The position numbers and the translations under genes were made by a program. 64,000 nucleotides of DNA from Struthio camelus (lineage: Eukaryota; Chordata; Aves; Struthioniformes; Struthionidae), in contig NC_090982.1 in the NCBI RefSeq assembly GCF_040807025.1, positions 84,308,963 through 84,372,962 of the forward strand. Direction: 5' to 3'. Shown here piece by piece: positions 63,719-64,000 of the stretch (position 1 is its first letter; each line of letters starts with the position of its first letter). The notes under the pieces were generated by a model. It was not told where the DNA came from. It ran no database searches and saw nothing but the letters and a program-made list of their open reading frames with translations.

Positions 63719-64000
63719 GTCAGAAGTATAGGTTAAGAAGATTGTGCATCTCCCCATTAGCCCTGTGAAGACTTCAGGTGGTAAGTTAACAACAGCTAAT
63801 CTTAATTTATCAAGTCAATGTAAATTATTGTGCAGCTGAAACTCTTATTATTATGGACTAGATGCAGAAAATAACCAGCAGGTGTTCATAGCCTGTAAGA
63901 AGACAAAAAACAACGCTTCCTTTCAAGCTTTAAATCTAAGAATTAATGATATTGCAGCCATAAGTGCATTTAAGCCTATTCTAAAACTTGGTCTAAAACT

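Overview
This is a stretch of vertebrate nuclear genome, most likely from a bird. The coding sequence is split into short exons with GT/AG introns, large parts are non-coding, and there are diverged CR1-type LINE 3' ends (clearest at 8150-8231). Compact introns and CR1 remnants fit a bird; a crocodilian or turtle cannot be excluded by eye.

Three genes are supported. (1) A complete urea transporter of the SLC14 family lies on the + strand. It has 8 coding exons (16987-24876, 389 aa), a probable TATA promoter and non-coding first exon about 5 kb upstream (11935-12024), and a poly(A) signal at 25320. Its sequence looks closer to SLC14A2 (UT-A) than to SLC14A1 (UT-B). (2) A complete SIGLEC15 gene lies on the + strand with 5 coding exons (48151-57000, 307 aa). 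The sialic-acid-binding arginine, the transmembrane lysine used for DAP12 pairing and a single cytoplasmic YENL motif are all present. (3) The last three coding exons of EPG5 lie on the - strand (63687 down to 60714, about 170 C-terminal residues); the rest runs off the right edge. All reading frames join in phase across the proposed splice sites.

Layout: 1-11.9 kb is upstream non-coding DNA with two CR1 remnants. 11.9-25.3 kb holds the urea transporter. 25.4-48.0 kb is non-coding with no convincing gene. 48.1-58.4 kb holds SIGLEC15, and 58.98-64 kb holds the EPG5 3' end, convergent with SIGLEC15. Order and orientation match human 18q12.3 (SLC14A2, SLC14A1, SIGLEC15, EPG5), except that only one SLC14 gene is seen here.

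The genes are neighbours by ancestry, not members of one pathway: urea permeation, osteoclast/myeloid sialic-acid sensing, and autophagosome-lysosome tethering. I see no previously undescribed multi-gene system. The most interesting local signals are a roughly 104-bp duplication that has planted a second copy of the last SLC14 3' splice site inside the final intron, a Pro-to-Ser change in the second urea-transporter signature motif, and a perfect 24-bp palindrome carrying two AP-1 consensus sites downstream of the transporter.
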